A stretch of 64,000 nucleotides of DNA from Clostridium sp. cel8 (GCF_014050525.1 NZ_JACGAG010000003.1:186001-250000); one strand, 5' to 3'. Shown: positions 27,602 to 37,200, counted from the stretch's first letter. The notes: generated by a model from the sequence alone, not told the origin. Numbers and translations: made by a program.

Positions 27602-28906
27602 ATGAAAAATTTTATAGATGTAGAAGAAAAATTGCCTATATTAAAAACTATACCACTTAGTTTTCAACACTTATTTGCAATGGTAGGTTCAACTATACTT
27701 GTTCCAATACTTACAGGGATGAACCCATCCATAGCCCTTTTCTGTAGCGGTGTTGGTACACTTTTATATATACTGTGTACTAGAGCAAAACTTCCTGCTT
27801 ACTTAGGTTCTTCCTTTGCTTTTATAAGCCCTATACTCATAGCTTCAAATAATTATGGAACATCTGCTATGTTATCTGGTGTTATAGCCGCAGGACTTGT
27901 ATATGTAATTGTATCAATTGTAATAAAGTTTTGCGGTGTAGATTGGTTAAATAAAGCCCTTCCACCAGTAGTTGTAGGTTCAATTGTAATTGTAATAGGT
28001 CTTGGACTTGCAGCCACTGCTATAAATTGGTCTGGCCTAAATCCAGCTTATACAACAGAACAGATGCAAAGTATTCCAAGATGGGCATGGATATCAGTAG
28101 CTATAATAACCTTAGGTATAGGAGTACTTGGCAGCATGTTTTTTAAAGGATTTTTTGGAGTAATTCCAATATTAATCGCAATAATTGTAGGATACATATC
28201 AGCCTTAGTTTTAGGTGTTGTACCTAAACAGGCAATAAATAATATACTAAATACTAGCATTTTTAAACTACCAGCATTTGTAACTCCAACTTTTAATACA
28301 AATGCAATGCTTCTTATGGCACCAATTTCATTTGTAACTCTTGCAGAACACATAGGACATATTTATGTAACAAACAATGTTGTAGGAAGAGATTTTACTA
28401 AGGTTCCAGGACTTCATAGATCAATCCTAGGTGATGGAGTAGCCACAATTTTTGCAGGATTTACAGGTGGTCCTCCAACTACAACTTATGGTGAAAACAT
28501 TGGAGTCATGGCAATAACTAAAGTATACAGCGTTTGGGTTATAGGTGGTGCTGCAATAATTGCAATAATTTTATCTTTCATAGGACCTGTTGCTGTATTA
28601 ATTGAAAATATGCCAATGCCAGTTATAGGCGGTGTAAGTATTCTACTGTTTGGAATAATAGCTTCTTCAGGTTTTAGAATATTTGTAGAAGAAAAAATAG
28701 ATTTTAGTAAAAACAGAAACCTAATATTGGCTTCAGTAATAATAGTAGTTGGAATTGGTGGAGCTTCACTAAAATTCAATGTAGGAAGCTCACCTGTAGA
28801 AATATCCGGAGTAGCTCTTGCAACAATAATAGGTATAATATTAAATCTTATACTTCCTGAAAACAGCGCAGCAGAATCAGTTAATGATATGAAAAAGGGA
28901 GCTTAA
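27602..28906 (+). CDS. uraA: uracil permease (NCS2 family)
   Basis: Membrane symporter that takes up uracil. The 434 residues have about 14 hydrophobic helices. Family segments include PLSFQHLFAMVGSTILVP near the N-terminus and the substrate-site region FVTLAEHIGHIYVTNNVVG with the conserved GLHRSILGDGVATIFAGFTGGPPTTTYGENIGV that follows. Those residues distinguish uracil from xanthine carriers in the family. It follows pyrR by 43 bases, with a PyrR-like hairpin at the junction; in B. subtilis the pyrR-pyrP order is the same. Confidence 0.95.
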   Translation: MKNFIDVEEKLPILKTIPLSFQHLFAMVGSTILVPILTGMNPSIALFCSGVGTLLYILCTRAKLPAYLGSSFAFISPILIASNNYGTSAMLSGVIAAGLVYVIVSIVIKFCGVDWLNKALPPVVVGSIVIVIGLGLAATAINWSGLNPAYTTEQMQSIPRWAWISVAIITLGIGVLGSMFFKGFFGVIPILIAIIVGYISALVLGVVPKQAINNILNTSIFKLPAFVTPTFNTNAMLLMAPISFVTLAEHIGHIYVTNNVVGRDFTKVPGLHRSILGDGVATIFAGFTGGPPTTTYGENIGVMAITKVYSVWVIGGAAIIAIILSFIGPVAVLIENMPMPVIGGVSILLFGIIASSGFRIFVEEKIDFSKNRNLILASVIIVVGIGGASLKFNVGSSPVEISGVALATIIGIILNLILPENSAAESVNDMKKGA

Positions 28907-28922
28907 CACAGGAGGAACTTTT

Positions 28923-29702
28923 ATGAGAATATACTCTTGGAATGTAAATGGATTGAGGGCAATTTCTAAAAAAAACTTCTTTAGTTGGATAGATGAAGAA
29001 AAGCCTGATATATTGTGCATACAGGAAACTAAACTTCAAGAAAATAATCTTAATGAAAAATTAAAAAATATACCAGGTTACTATTCCTATTTTAGTTTTG
29101 CCCAGAAAAAAGGTTACAGCGGAGTTTCAGTATACTCTAAATTAAAACCAATCTCAGTAAAAACATCATTAGGTATTCCAAAGTTTGATGCTGAAGGTAG
29201 AGTACTCATACTAGAATTTGATTTTTTTACAATACTCAATATATACTTTCCAAATGGTCAAATGAATGAGGAAAGACTTAACTTCAAACTTGAATTCTAT
29301 GATGCAATTTTAGATTTTTGCAATAACCTCGTAGCTGAGAGTAAAAAACTAATAATATGTGGAGATTATAATACAGCTCACACTGAAATGGATATAAAAA
29401 ATGCAAAAGCCAACTCAAAGAGATCTGGATTTTTGCCTGTTGAGCGAGCTTGGATAGATAAATTTATAGAAAACAAATATACCGATACATATCGATATAT
29501 AAATCCTGATAAAATAGAATATTCTTGGTGGAGTTACAGATTCAAAGCAAGAGAGAGAAATGCTGGATGGAGAATAGATTACCACTTTGTATCAAATAAT
29601 CTTTTACCTTATGTAAAAGATGCAAAGATACTTACAGATGTAATGGGTTCTGATCACTGTCCAATTATGGTTAATATAGAGAACCAGCCTGAAATTAAGT
29701 AA
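28923..29702 (+). CDS. exoA: exodeoxyribonuclease III / AP endonuclease
   Basis: Base-excision repair nuclease that cuts 5' of abasic sites and has 3' exonuclease and phosphatase activity. The 259 residues contain the expected catalytic motifs: SWNVNGLRA at the start, LCIQETKL (metal ligand Glu near residue 37), GDYNTAHTEMD (around 146), WWSYR, and the C-terminal GSDHCPI. AGGAGG lies seven bases before the ATG. It follows the permease by 16 bases and probably shares its transcript up to the terminator at 29685. Confidence 0.96.
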   Translation: MRIYSWNVNGLRAISKKNFFSWIDEEKPDILCIQETKLQENNLNEKLKNIPGYYSYFSFAQKKGYSGVSVYSKLKPISVKTSLGIPKFDAEGRVLILEFDFFTILNIYFPNGQMNEERLNFKLEFYDAILDFCNNLVAESKKLIICGDYNTAHTEMDIKNAKANSKRSGFLPVERAWIDKFIENKYTDTYRYINPDKIEYSWWSYRFKARERNAGWRIDYHFVSNNLLPYVKDAKILTDVMGSDHCPIMVNIENQPEIK

Positions 29703-29728
29703 ATCATTTCAGGCTGTTTCTCTTATTT
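29685..29728 (+). terminator. terminator after exoA
   Basis: An 11-bp perfect stem CAGCCTGAAAT/ATTTCAGGCTG (29685-29695 and 29706-29716) spans the exoA stop codon and is followed by TTTCTCTTATTT. It separates exoA from the convergent rluD-type gene. Confidence 0.8.
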
Positions 29729-30634
29729 CTGATTTTTTACAATATTTATTATTCTTTTAAAATAATCTGGTATATCGGATTCAAATTCAATGTATTCCCC
29801 AGTTTTAGGGTGAATAAATCCAAGCTTTTTTGCATGTAAAAGCTGTCCATTTAAATTAAATCTCTGCTTTTTATATCCATAAACAGGATCACCTACAAGT
29901 GGATGCCTTATATATGCCATATGAACCCTTATTTGATGTGTCCTTCCTGTTTCAAGTACACACTTTATAAGTGTATTGTTTTTAAATCTATCTAATACTT
30001 CATAGTGGGTAACTGCTCTTTTTCCACCTCTAACTACTGCCATTTTTATCTTATCTTTTGGATGTCTTGCAATTGGCTGATCTACAACTCCTGAGTCATC
30101 TTTTAATACTCCCTCTACTAAAGCTATGTATTCTCTTGTCATAGAATGATTCTTTAACTGTTCTGCCAGTTTATTGTGAGCAAAATCATTTTTAGCTACT
30201 ACAAGTATACCTGAAGTATCCTTGTCTATTCTATGTACTATTCCAGGACGCTCCACTCCATTTATGCCAGATAGATCTTTGCAATGACTTAAAAGTGCAT
30301 TTACAAGGGTTCCATTTCTTACACCGGCAGCTGGGTGAACAACCATACCTTGAGGTTTATTTACAACTATAATATAAGAATCCTCATAAACTATATCAAG
30401 ACTTATATCTTCTGGTTCTATATCCAATTTTACAGGATCTTTCAAAGTTATACAGACTCTATCTTGTAGTCTAAGCTTATAATTACTTTTTTTTACCTTA
30501 TTATTTACAACTACAAATCCATTCTCTATTAATTTTTGTATATAAGATCTAGATTTTTCCCTAAATTTATAATGCAAAAACACATCAAGTCTCATACTTT
30601 CATTTTCTTCAAATAAAAATTCCTTAATTTTCAT
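29723..30634 (-). CDS. RluD-type pseudouridine synthase
   Basis: RluA-family enzyme that isomerises uridines in 23S rRNA or tRNA. An S4 RNA-binding domain (residues about 12-75, MRLDVFLHYKFREKSRSYIQKLI) precedes the catalytic domain, whose active-site segment is HRIDKDTSGILVVAKN with the nucleophilic Asp. The C-terminal motif GRTHQIRVHMAYIRHPLVGDP is complete. I start at the ATG at 30634 (303 residues), nine bases after AAGGG; the ATG at 30643 abuts that site. It overlaps lspA, as in many Firmicutes. Confidence 0.94.
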   Translation of the reverse strand: MKIKEFLFEENESMRLDVFLHYKFREKSRSYIQKLIENGFVVVNNKVKKSNYKLRLQDRVCITLKDPVKLDIEPEDISLDIVYEDSYIIVVNKPQGMVVHPAAGVRNGTLVNALLSHCKDLSGINGVERPGIVHRIDKDTSGILVVAKNDFAHNKLAEQLKNHSMTREYIALVEGVLKDDSGVVDQPIARHPKDKIKMAVVRGGKRAVTHYEVLDRFKNNTLIKCVLETGRTHQIRVHMAYIRHPLVGDPVYGYKKQRFNLNGQLLHAKKLGFIHPKTGEYIEFESDIPDYFKRIINIVKNQK

Positions 30635-31079
30635 ATTTTTCATCCCTTAATAAGCAGAATATAAGAATAAAAGTTCCTGTTACAACCATAACATCTGCCA
30701 AATTAAATATTGGAAAATAATAGATATTTTTATAGTGGATTGATATAAAATCAACTACATATTTATATTTTATTCTATCTATTAAATTTCCAAGCGCCCC
30801 GCTTATTATAAGGGCTAAACTTATCCTCATAAGTCTTCCTTTCGGTTTGTATTTTATGAAATACAATATTATAAAAAACATTATAATCACAGTAGCTATA
30901 GTTATAAGCATAGTCTTACCTTGAAAAATGCTAAAAGCTGCTCCATTATTTTCAGCATATAAAAGGGAAAAAAGATTTTTTATTACAGGAATCTCTGAAG
31001 TCTTAGAAAGTGTCCCTACAGCCCACACTTTAGTCATTCTATCAAATATGAGCCCAACTGCTATTATGAGTATTGTCAT
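30624..31079 (-). CDS. lspA: lipoprotein signal peptidase II
   Basis: Membrane aspartyl protease that removes signal peptides from lipidated prolipoproteins. The 151 residues form four helices; the catalytic regions are ALGNLIDR (around residue 108) and FNLADVMVVTG (around 130), with both conserved aspartates. AGGAGG precedes the start. It would act on lipoproteins such as the one at 23041-24120. Overlaps the rluD-type gene by a few bases. Confidence 0.96.
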   Translation of the reverse strand: MTILIIAVGLIFDRMTKVWAVGTLSKTSEIPVIKNLFSLLYAENNGAAFSIFQGKTMLITIATVIIMFFIILYFIKYKPKGRLMRISLALIISGALGNLIDRIKYKYVVDFISIHYKNIYYFPIFNLADVMVVTGTFILIFCLLRDEKYEN

Positions 31080-31109
31080 TTAGTTCCTCCTAATTTGAAA
31101 AAATAGATC

Positions 31110-31799
31110 TTAGTTTTTAAGCATATATCTCAATATTTCAGTAGAATTTTTTATTGCAATAGGTGCAAACTTTTCATATTCCATATGTGCTCCATTGTTA
31201 GCATTATCTGATATAGATCTTATAACTAAAAATGGTATATTGTTTAAATAACATACCTGTGCAATGCTTCCGCCTTCCATTTCACATGCAAGTGCATCAA
31301 ATTTCTCTAAAAGCCAATTTGTCTTATCTTTATTTGATACAAATTGATCTCCTGTAACTATTCTACCTACAAAACTGTGCCTATCATCAAATAAATCACA
31401 TGCTTTCTTTGCTTTACATATCATTTCTTCGTCACATTTAAATGCATATGTATCAAGTCTTGGAATCTGTCCCAACTTATCTCCAAAAGCTGTTGTATCC
31501 ATATCATATTGTACCAAATTAGATGCAATCACTATATCTCCAGGATATACATTATCAGCTAATCCACCAGCTATACCAACATTTATTATTCTATCCACTT
31601 TGAAATCATCTATAAGTATTTGTGCACAAATAGCTGCATTTACTTTACCAATACCACATACAACCGCCACTACATCTTTTCCCTCTAACTTTCCAAAATT
31701 AAATTCCATATTTGCTTTTTTAGATACATTTTGAACATCCATTTTTGAAATCAAGATTTCTAATTCTTCATTCATAGCAGCAATAATTCCAATTGTCAT
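31110..31799 (-). CDS. mtnN: 5'-methylthioadenosine/S-adenosylhomocysteine nucleosidase
   Basis: Hydrolyses MTA and SAH, recycling methionine and removing methyltransferase inhibitors. From the ATG at 31799 the product has 229 residues starting TIGIIAAMNEELEIL, the family start, with the acid Glu at position 12 or so. The purine-binding and catalytic segments VGIAGGLAD, CEMEGGSIAQV and RSISDNA are intact. An upstream in-frame ATG at 31823 lies before the AAAGGATGA ribosome-binding site, so I do not use it. It sits 51 bases downstream of aroB. Confidence 0.95.
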   Translation of the reverse strand: MTIGIIAAMNEELEILISKMDVQNVSKKANMEFNFGKLEGKDVVAVVCGIGKVNAAICAQILIDDFKVDRIINVGIAGGLADNVYPGDIVIASNLVQYDMDTTAFGDKLGQIPRLDTYAFKCDEEMICKAKKACDLFDDRHSFVGRIVTGDQFVSNKDKTNWLLEKFDALACEMEGGSIAQVCYLNNIPFLVIRSISDNANNGAHMEYEKFAPIAIKNSTEILRYMLKN

Positions 31800-31850
31800 A
31801 AAATGATCATCCTTTCTTTTCATTACCTGAATCTTAAAATATTCAATTCT

Positions 31851-32924
31851 TTAAAGGTCAATAGATTCTCTGATTGCCTTTACAATTTCGTCCTTTTTTG
31901 TGTCTACTTTTATTTTATAATTACCTATATCCTGAAGCAATACAAATCTTATGCTTGAATCATTTTTCTTATCATGGCTTACTGCATATAAAAATGCTTC
32001 ATAATCTTCTATCTTATAACTTATTGGAAGACCTAACTTTTTAATAAGTTCCTTTACAAAAGGATATATATCCTTTCTCATATTAAATTTATATTCAGAT
32101 AACTTTAAAGCTGCCAAACTTCCTAGTCCAACTGCTTCCCCATGTGATATATTGAAATTTGAACATATCTCTATTCCGTGTCCTATTGTATGTCCAAAAT
32201 TAAGTATGTTTCTAAGTCCTGTATCTTTAAAATCTTTAGTAACTACATCCTTTTTTATATTCAAACATCTTTCTATTATATATATGAGCACACCTTCATC
32301 TCGTTTAAGTATGTCTTCAAAGTTATCATTTACATAATTTAAAAATTCCTTTGAATCTATCAAACAGTATTTAACAAGTTCTCCAAGTCCATCTCTAAAC
32401 AGCATATCATTTAAACTTTTCAAAAAACTTGGACAAACATATACAAATTCAGGATTAAAAAAACTTCCTATTAAATTTTTTATATCATCATAATTGTATC
32501 CAACTTTTCCTCCAATACAACTATCAATTTGAGACAACATTGTAGTTGGTATATTTATGAATTTAATTCCCCGCATATAAGTTGAAGCTGCAAAGCCAAC
32601 TATATCTCCTACAAGTCCACCTCCAAGTCCTATTAATATACTATTTCTATTTGCACCATTTTTAAGGAGAAAGTCATATATATTCTTTACAGTATCTATA
32701 CTCTTATTTTCTTCCCCATGATTGAACTTAAAAACTTTACATTCTAAATTATTCTCTAAATTATCTATAATATCAGAGTAAATGCTACCTACTATATCAT
32801 CTGTAATCAAAAACATATTATGATTTTCTTTATATTTTTTTAATAAATTATATAACTCTTTAAGATCACTTTCTATATAAACTTTATAACTATCGTTTTT
32901 TAAATTTATATCTATCTCTTTCAA
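31851..32924 (-). CDS. aroB: 3-dehydroquinate synthase
   Basis: Second step of the shikimate pathway; NAD- and metal-dependent cyclisation of DAHP. The 357 residues have the NAD-binding loop GGGLVGDIVGFAASTYMRG (around residue 100), the conserved IPTTMLSQIDSCIGGKVGYN and the zinc ligands within NFGHTIGHGIE and SHGEAVGLG. The gene stands apart from other aro genes. Its upstream neighbour divIVA ends in a terminator only about 45 bases before, so aroB probably has its own promoter in the short gap or depends on readthrough. Confidence 0.96.
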   Translation of the reverse strand: MKEIDINLKNDSYKVYIESDLKELYNLLKKYKENHNMFLITDDIVGSIYSDIIDNLENNLECKVFKFNHGEENKSIDTVKNIYDFLLKNGANRNSILIGLGGGLVGDIVGFAASTYMRGIKFINIPTTMLSQIDSCIGGKVGYNYDDIKNLIGSFFNPEFVYVCPSFLKSLNDMLFRDGLGELVKYCLIDSKEFLNYVNDNFEDILKRDEGVLIYIIERCLNIKKDVVTKDFKDTGLRNILNFGHTIGHGIEICSNFNISHGEAVGLGSLAALKLSEYKFNMRKDIYPFVKELIKKLGLPISYKIEDYEAFLYAVSHDKKNDSSIRFVLLQDIGNYKIKVDTKKDEIVKAIRESIDL

Positions 32925-32967
32925 AATCTCACCTCTTAAAATATTAAAATTTTACTATAATATCTCT

Positions 32968-32994
32968 AGTAAAAAATCCACTCTTAAGAGTGGA
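32968..32994 (-). terminator. terminator after divIVA
   Basis: A 7-bp perfect stem TCCACTC/GAGTGGA (32977-32983 and 32988-32994) with loop TTAA is followed in the minus direction by TTTTTT. It starts five bases past the divIVA stop codon. Confidence 0.85.
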
Positions 32995-32998
32995 CTTT

Positions 32999-33655
32999 TT
33001 ATCCTTTCACAAAGAAATTTTTAATTTCTTCTAGCTCCTGATCATTAGTTGAAATTTCATCTTCAGTATTTCCCTCAAATTGCATATTGTTTTCACTATC
33101 ATTTTGGTCTTGCTTGGACATCACTTCAATTTCCTTTTCCTTTACAGGAAATTCTTCTTCCTTTGAAACTTCATTTTTCTCAAAACCTATATTATAATTT
33201 TTTACGAAGTTTTTTTCCATATCATCAAATAACTCAAGCTGAGACTCCATAAAGTTTCTATATCTAGCTCTAAATTTGTTAAATTCTTGCTTTACCTTTT
33301 CAAATTCATCATTTATCTGAATAACATCTCCGTGAGCCTTATCTATTATCTTTTTTGAAGTTTGATTAGCATTTTTTATTATAAGTTCACTTTCCTTTTT
33401 AGCATTCTCTTTAGCCTGCTCAGAAGCATTCTGTGCAAGTAAAAGTGTATCTTTTATAGTTTTTTCCATTTTATCGTAATGACTCAATCTTTCTTCTAAG
33501 GTTTTTATTTTATCTTTTAGATTTGAATTTTCTCTTAAAATCTCTTCATAATCTCTTGAAACCTTGTATAGGAAGTCATCTACCTCATCCATATTATAAC
33601 CTCTAAGTGATCTTTTAAACTCCTTATTGGCCAAATCCGTAGCTGTTATTGACAT
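32999..33655 (-). CDS. divIVA: DivIVA-domain cell division protein
   Basis: Coiled-coil protein that gathers at curved membrane at poles and septa. The N-terminal lipid-binding domain is recognisable (TATDLANKEFKRSLRGYNMDEVDDFLYKVSRDYE, residues about 4-38), followed by long coiled coils to about residue 150 and an acidic, Glu/Asn-rich tail. At 218 residues it is in the DivIVA range, not GpsB. Last gene of the yggS-sepF-yggT-ylmH-divIVA cluster. Role in pole or septum recruitment is inferred from the family. Confidence 0.93.
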   Translation of the reverse strand: MSITATDLANKEFKRSLRGYNMDEVDDFLYKVSRDYEEILRENSNLKDKIKTLEERLSHYDKMEKTIKDTLLLAQNASEQAKENAKKESELIIKNANQTSKKIIDKAHGDVIQINDEFEKVKQEFNKFRARYRNFMESQLELFDDMEKNFVKNYNIGFEKNEVSKEEEFPVKEKEIEVMSKQDQNDSENNMQFEGNTEDEISTNDQELEEIKNFFVKG

Positions 33656-33672
33656 ATTGCAAACACCTCAAA

Positions 33673-34452
33673 TTAACTAAATTTTTCTACAAGAAGTTTT
33701 ATCCTTCCTCTTGCCGTAAATCCACTTATATCTATCAACTTAAACTTTCCATATCCCCTTACAGTTATAGTAGATTTGCAATCTAAAATCATATTTTTCT
33801 TTTTACATTCAAAATAATTAACTTGTACCTTACCTTTTTTTATAAGCATATCACTGTCATTTCTGGATACTTTACATATAGAACTAACTATACAATCAAG
33901 CCTCATAGAAGAAACCACTTGTGTAAAAGACTTAAACTCATAATCTGGTATATTTTGTGATTTTAAATCTAAAATATCTACAGAACAATTTGAATTTCCA
34001 ACTTTATTAAAATTAAGTTTTATATATTCACTTATATCCCGCATACATGCAAGATAACATACTTCTCCTCCTTTTACTAAAAGATCTCCAAATTTTTCCC
34101 TTCTCAATCCAAGTGACATAAGTGCACCTAAATAATCTTTATGCTTAAGTTTTGAAAACTTAGATTTAGCACTTATTTTTATTAAATCAACAGGAAAATC
34201 CTTCTGTTCCTCATAGTTTTCAGAAAACATAACACATCTTCTATCTGCATTTTCAAATATTCCATAGCTTACCACTTTAAGTCCAATTTTCTGTGTCATA
34301 TTTTCAATTTTACTCCATATATTTGGAGTATAGAATTCTTGTGTGTATACATTTTTACCTGTCTTTTTTGCAATAGTCATTTTATCGTATATGTTAGATA
34401 TCATATTTTCATTTGCAAAACTAAATTCTTTTATAAATTCCCTCTTATTCAT
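33673..34452 (-). CDS. ylmH: YlmH-type S4 RNA-binding protein
   Basis: A 259-residue protein with an N-terminal YlmH domain (residues about 20-165) and a C-terminal S4 domain (about 178-245, MRLDCIVSSICKVSRNDSDMLIKKGKVQVNYFECKKKNMIL). Related proteins associate with the 50S subunit, and B. subtilis YlmH has been tied to rescue of stalled ribosomes. Its place in the division cluster is conserved through Firmicutes although it is an RNA-binding protein. It overlaps the gap to yggT by two bases only. Confidence 0.9.
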   Translation of the reverse strand: MNKREFIKEFSFANENMISNIYDKMTIAKKTGKNVYTQEFYTPNIWSKIENMTQKIGLKVVSYGIFENADRRCVMFSENYEEQKDFPVDLIKISAKSKFSKLKHKDYLGALMSLGLRREKFGDLLVKGGEVCYLACMRDISEYIKLNFNKVGNSNCSVDILDLKSQNIPDYEFKSFTQVVSSMRLDCIVSSICKVSRNDSDMLIKKGKVQVNYFECKKKNMILDCKSTITVRGYGKFKLIDISGFTARGRIKLLVEKFS

Positions 34453-34454
34453 AA

Positions 34455-34736
34455 CTATAATATAGAAAATACAATTCCTCTAATTATGTCTAATAAGACC
34501 AAGGCAACTATAGGTGAAAAATCTATCATAAGTCCTGGCATTAGCTTTTCTTGAATTATTCTTCCTGGTTTCATAAGGGGATCAGTAATTATATGAAGAA
34601 GTTCCACAAATCCACTCGATCCTATTCCACTAGGAATCCATGACAATATTACATCTAACAGTATAGCTCCTTCTAAAAATCTAAAGAGCAAATCTATAGC
34701 AATTCTTAAAGTACTGACTATCATCTCTTCCTCCAA
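34455..34736 (-). CDS. YggT-family membrane protein
   Basis: A 93-residue protein with two hydrophobic helices (residues about 8-28 and 68-90) around the conserved loop LSWIPSGIGSSGF...ITDPLMKPGRIIQ, typical of the YggT/YlmG family. Homologues are linked to division or nucleoid distribution; the mechanism is unclear. It lies six bases after sepF. Confidence 0.88.
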   Translation of the reverse strand: MEEEMIVSTLRIAIDLLFRFLEGAILLDVILSWIPSGIGSSGFVELLHIITDPLMKPGRIIQEKLMPGLMIDFSPIVALVLLDIIRGIVFSIL

Positions 34737-34742
34737 TATACT

Positions 34743-35201
34743 TTATTTCCAACTAAACAGTCCTTTTCCTGAAAGTTCACTTTTTAAATCATTACTTACT
34801 TCAACATTAGCTGGAGACAATATATAAACTCCCTTTTCTATTTCTTCAAGACTACCTCCAAGTGAGTAACTAGCACCACCCATAAAATCTAGCAACCTTT
34901 GTGCTATTCTATTTTCAAGACCCGTAGTATTTATAACTACAATTTTCCTACTTTTCAATTCATCGCATATATCGGCTGCTTCTTCATAGCTAGTTGGCTT
35001 AACTATTTTTACTTTAGCTGCAATGGTTGTATGTATACTTACAACTTTATTTTGTCTTTTTGAACTTATTACAGGTTCAGCCTCTGAAAATTCATTTACA
35101 ACTTTATTATTGTCAAGCTCATCTGTTTCTTCAATTTCATCTTCTAGATCATCTTCAAGACCTAAAAATCCCATCATTTTATTTAACATTTTACCGGCCA
35201 T
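34743..35201 (-). CDS. sepF: cell division protein SepF
   Basis: Membrane-binding FtsZ partner that helps tether and shape the Z-ring. The 152 residues start with an amphipathic helix ([14 protein letters not shown]), followed by an acidic linker, and the SepF core (about 62-140) with [42 protein letters not shown] and [11 protein letters not shown]. The motif order is complete. Sits between yggS and yggT as in other Firmicutes. Confidence 0.94.
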   Translation of the reverse strand: MAGKMLNKMMGFLGLEDDLEDEIEETDELDNNKVVNEFSEAEPVISSKRQNKVVSIHTTIAAKVKIVKPTSYEEAADICDELKSRKIVVINTTGLENRIAQRLLDFMGGASYSLGGSLEEIEKGVYILSPANVEVSNDLKSELSGKGLFSWK

Positions 35202-35255
35202 TTGAAATCCCTCCTATGTTTAATGTTCTTATTTTTATCATTAATAAAAAAATTA

Positions 35256-35924
35256 TTATTTCAAAGTAGAATAATTTCTCTTTCCAAATATTCCTTCACC
35301 AATTCTAACCAAATTTGATCCCTCTTGAATAGCTATGTTATAATCATGAGTCATCCCCATAGACAATATATCCATTTTTATATTCTTAAAATCTCTTTTT
35401 TTCAAATCATTAAAAATAGAATTTAGTTTTTTGAAGTAATATCTTGAACTTTCTTCATTACCTTTTGGAATTACAGCCATAATCCCCTTAACCTTAACAT
35501 TATGACATTTTTCACAAGCTTCTATCAAATTATCTAAATCTCTAAGATATATACCTGTCTTACTTTCTTCTTCTCCTATATTTATCTGTATTAAAGTATT
35601 TGCAATTAAATTTTTTGAACTATAGCGTTTTTCTATTTCATTAAGAAGTCTTACACTGTCAAGTGACTGAATTAAATAGACTTTTCCCACAATATACTTT
35701 ACTTTATTTCTTTGGAGATGTCCTATTAAATGCCATCTTATGTCATTTGGAAGCTCAGGTTGTTTTTTTATTAACTCTTGAACTTTATTTTCCCCAAAAT
35801 CTCTTATTCCAAAATCATAAGCTTCTTTTATATCCTCTATAGGTTTAGTTTTAGATACAGCTAATAAAGTAACATTATCTTTTAAATTTTTGACTATATT
35901 ATCTATATTTTCTTTTATTGACAA
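35256..35924 (-). CDS. yggS: YggS-family pyridoxal phosphate-binding protein
   Basis: PLP homeostasis protein with the alanine-racemase-like barrel but no known catalysis. The PLP lysine is in LLAVSKTKP, near residue 31. I start at a TTG (35924): AAGGAG lies nine bases before it and the product then begins SIKENIDNIVKNL, as homologues do, giving 222 residues. The frame is open for nine more codons to a GTG at 35951 with no ribosome-binding site. First gene of the yggS-sepF-yggT-ylmH-divIVA cluster. Confidence 0.93.
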   Translation of the reverse strand: MSIKENIDNIVKNLKDNVTLLAVSKTKPIEDIKEAYDFGIRDFGENKVQELIKKQPELPNDIRWHLIGHLQRNKVKYIVGKVYLIQSLDSVRLLNEIEKRYSSKNLIANTLIQINIGEEESKTGIYLRDLDNLIEACEKCHNVKVKGIMAVIPKGNEESSRYYFKKLNSIFNDLKKRDFKNIKMDILSMGMTHDYNIAIQEGSNLVRIGEGIFGKRNYSTLK

Positions 35925-36093
35925 TAGTATCGTCTCCTTCATATGACACACTCTAAACTATAATGAGATAAATTCCTATAAAAGCATAAATATTTATATC
36001 AAAGCACTATGAACTTACTATTAATTATTCTTCATTAAAATTAAAAATCCTTCATTTTTAGATAAATTTAATAAAAAAATAGATAATTATATA
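35925..36093 (-). other. intergenic region between DUF881 gene and yggS
   Basis: An AT-rich gap of about 170 bases. TTGATA and TATAGG lie 16 bases apart on the minus strand near 36000-35970 and may be a promoter for yggS. No strong terminator for the DUF881 gene was seen. Confidence 0.35.
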
Positions 36094-36825
36094 TTAATTG
36101 ATTTCTTTCATAAACTTAATATTATAATTTCCATTATAAGCAGATATTTTTATGTCTTCCATCATCTCTACATTTACTACTGTCTTTCTAGTTATCATAA
36201 TCTTTAAATAATTCTCATCAGACATCATATAATTATAAAGCACTTCTTTATTTCCTATAGCATAAATTAAAAATGGAGATGCTATTTTAACTTCATTCAC
36301 TCTGAGAAATGGTCCACTACAATATACCTCAGATGTGTCAACTATTCTATGTCCATTTATAGATATAGCTTCAGCGCCTGCATTGTTTAAGTCATTTATA
36401 ATCTGAATTATATCCGTATTGTGAACAATTCTCATCTGTTTTAAAAAAAAATCCATAGAGTCAGTTATTTTTCCATCACTTAATGTTATTTTCAATCCCT
36501 GACCATGTACAGCAGTTTTACCAAGTATAATCTTGTTTTGTTCCAATTCTTTATTTATATTTGCCTTTACTTGAACTTCATTTTTATCATTATTTTCATA
36601 TTTTTTTAATTTTTCGGAGTAATCTTTATATTGTTCCATATCCTCTAATATATCATTTCGAAGCTTATTTTTATAACTATAGGCTTTTTGGTATTGTTCC
36701 CAATTTAAAAAAACATTTTTTTTATCACTATCGCTACCTTTAAAAATCGATATATTCATAGAAATAAGTATTCCAATTGTGCAAAATGCTATAAATATAA
36801 ATATATTTGCTTCATTATTCCTCAT
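36094..36825 (-). CDS. DUF881-family membrane-anchored protein (distal copy)
   Basis: A 243-residue protein with one N-terminal membrane helix (residues about 8-25), a coiled coil (about 40-85) and a DUF881 domain with the conserved stretch DIIQIINDLNNAGAEAISINGHRIVDTSEVYCSGPF. Homologues (YlxW/YlxX of B. subtilis) lie in the division cluster; their function is not established. Together with the second copy at 37201 it flanks the small basic protein gene, a conserved arrangement. Confidence 0.85.
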   Translation of the reverse strand: MRNNEANIFIFIAFCTIGILISMNISIFKGSDSDKKNVFLNWEQYQKAYSYKNKLRNDILEDMEQYKDYSEKLKKYENNDKNEVQVKANINKELEQNKIILGKTAVHGQGLKITLSDGKITDSMDFFLKQMRIVHNTDIIQIINDLNNAGAEAISINGHRIVDTSEVYCSGPFLRVNEVKIASPFLIYAIGNKEVLYNYMMSDENYLKIMITRKTVVNVEMMEDIKISAYNGNYNIKFMKEIN

Positions 36826-36835
36826 TAATTACACC

Positions 36836-37180
36836 TCATTGCTTGTGCGATTTTGCCTTTTCAAGCAACAGACGCCTTATTATAGCAAAATTATCAAATA
36901 TTCTTCCTCCAAAAACTACAACTGCTGCTAAATATATTGGAACTCCAAGTTTATCTCCTAAATATGCAAGCGCTACTGCTAAAACTGCATTTCCAAAAAA
37001 ACCAGATATAAAAATATCCGCTTTAAAATTCTTAGAAAGACTAGCTCTAATGGCCCCAAACACTGAGTCCAAACATGCCAAAATAGCCACAGACATATAT
37101 GGCGAAAATTTATCCGGAATACTCACATTCCAAACCACACCAACAATTATTCCCAATATAAGTCCTATAAATCCTATCAT
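36836..37180 (-). CDS. sbp: small basic protein (Sbp, DUF1290)
   Basis: A 114-residue membrane protein with three helices, matching the DUF1290 or small basic family by FIGLILGIIVGVVWNVSIPDKFSPYMSVAILACLDSVFGAIRAS and the later FGGRIFDNFAIIRR. The C-terminus is basic. Always found between DUF881 genes near ftsQ and ftsZ in Firmicutes; function unknown, cell division suspected from position. Confidence 0.88.
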   Translation of the reverse strand: MIGFIGLILGIIVGVVWNVSIPDKFSPYMSVAILACLDSVFGAIRASLSKNFKADIFISGFFGNAVLAVALAYLGDKLGVPIYLAAVVVFGGRIFDNFAIIRRLLLEKAKSHKQ

Positions 37181-37200
37181 TTATACAATCACTCCTAAAA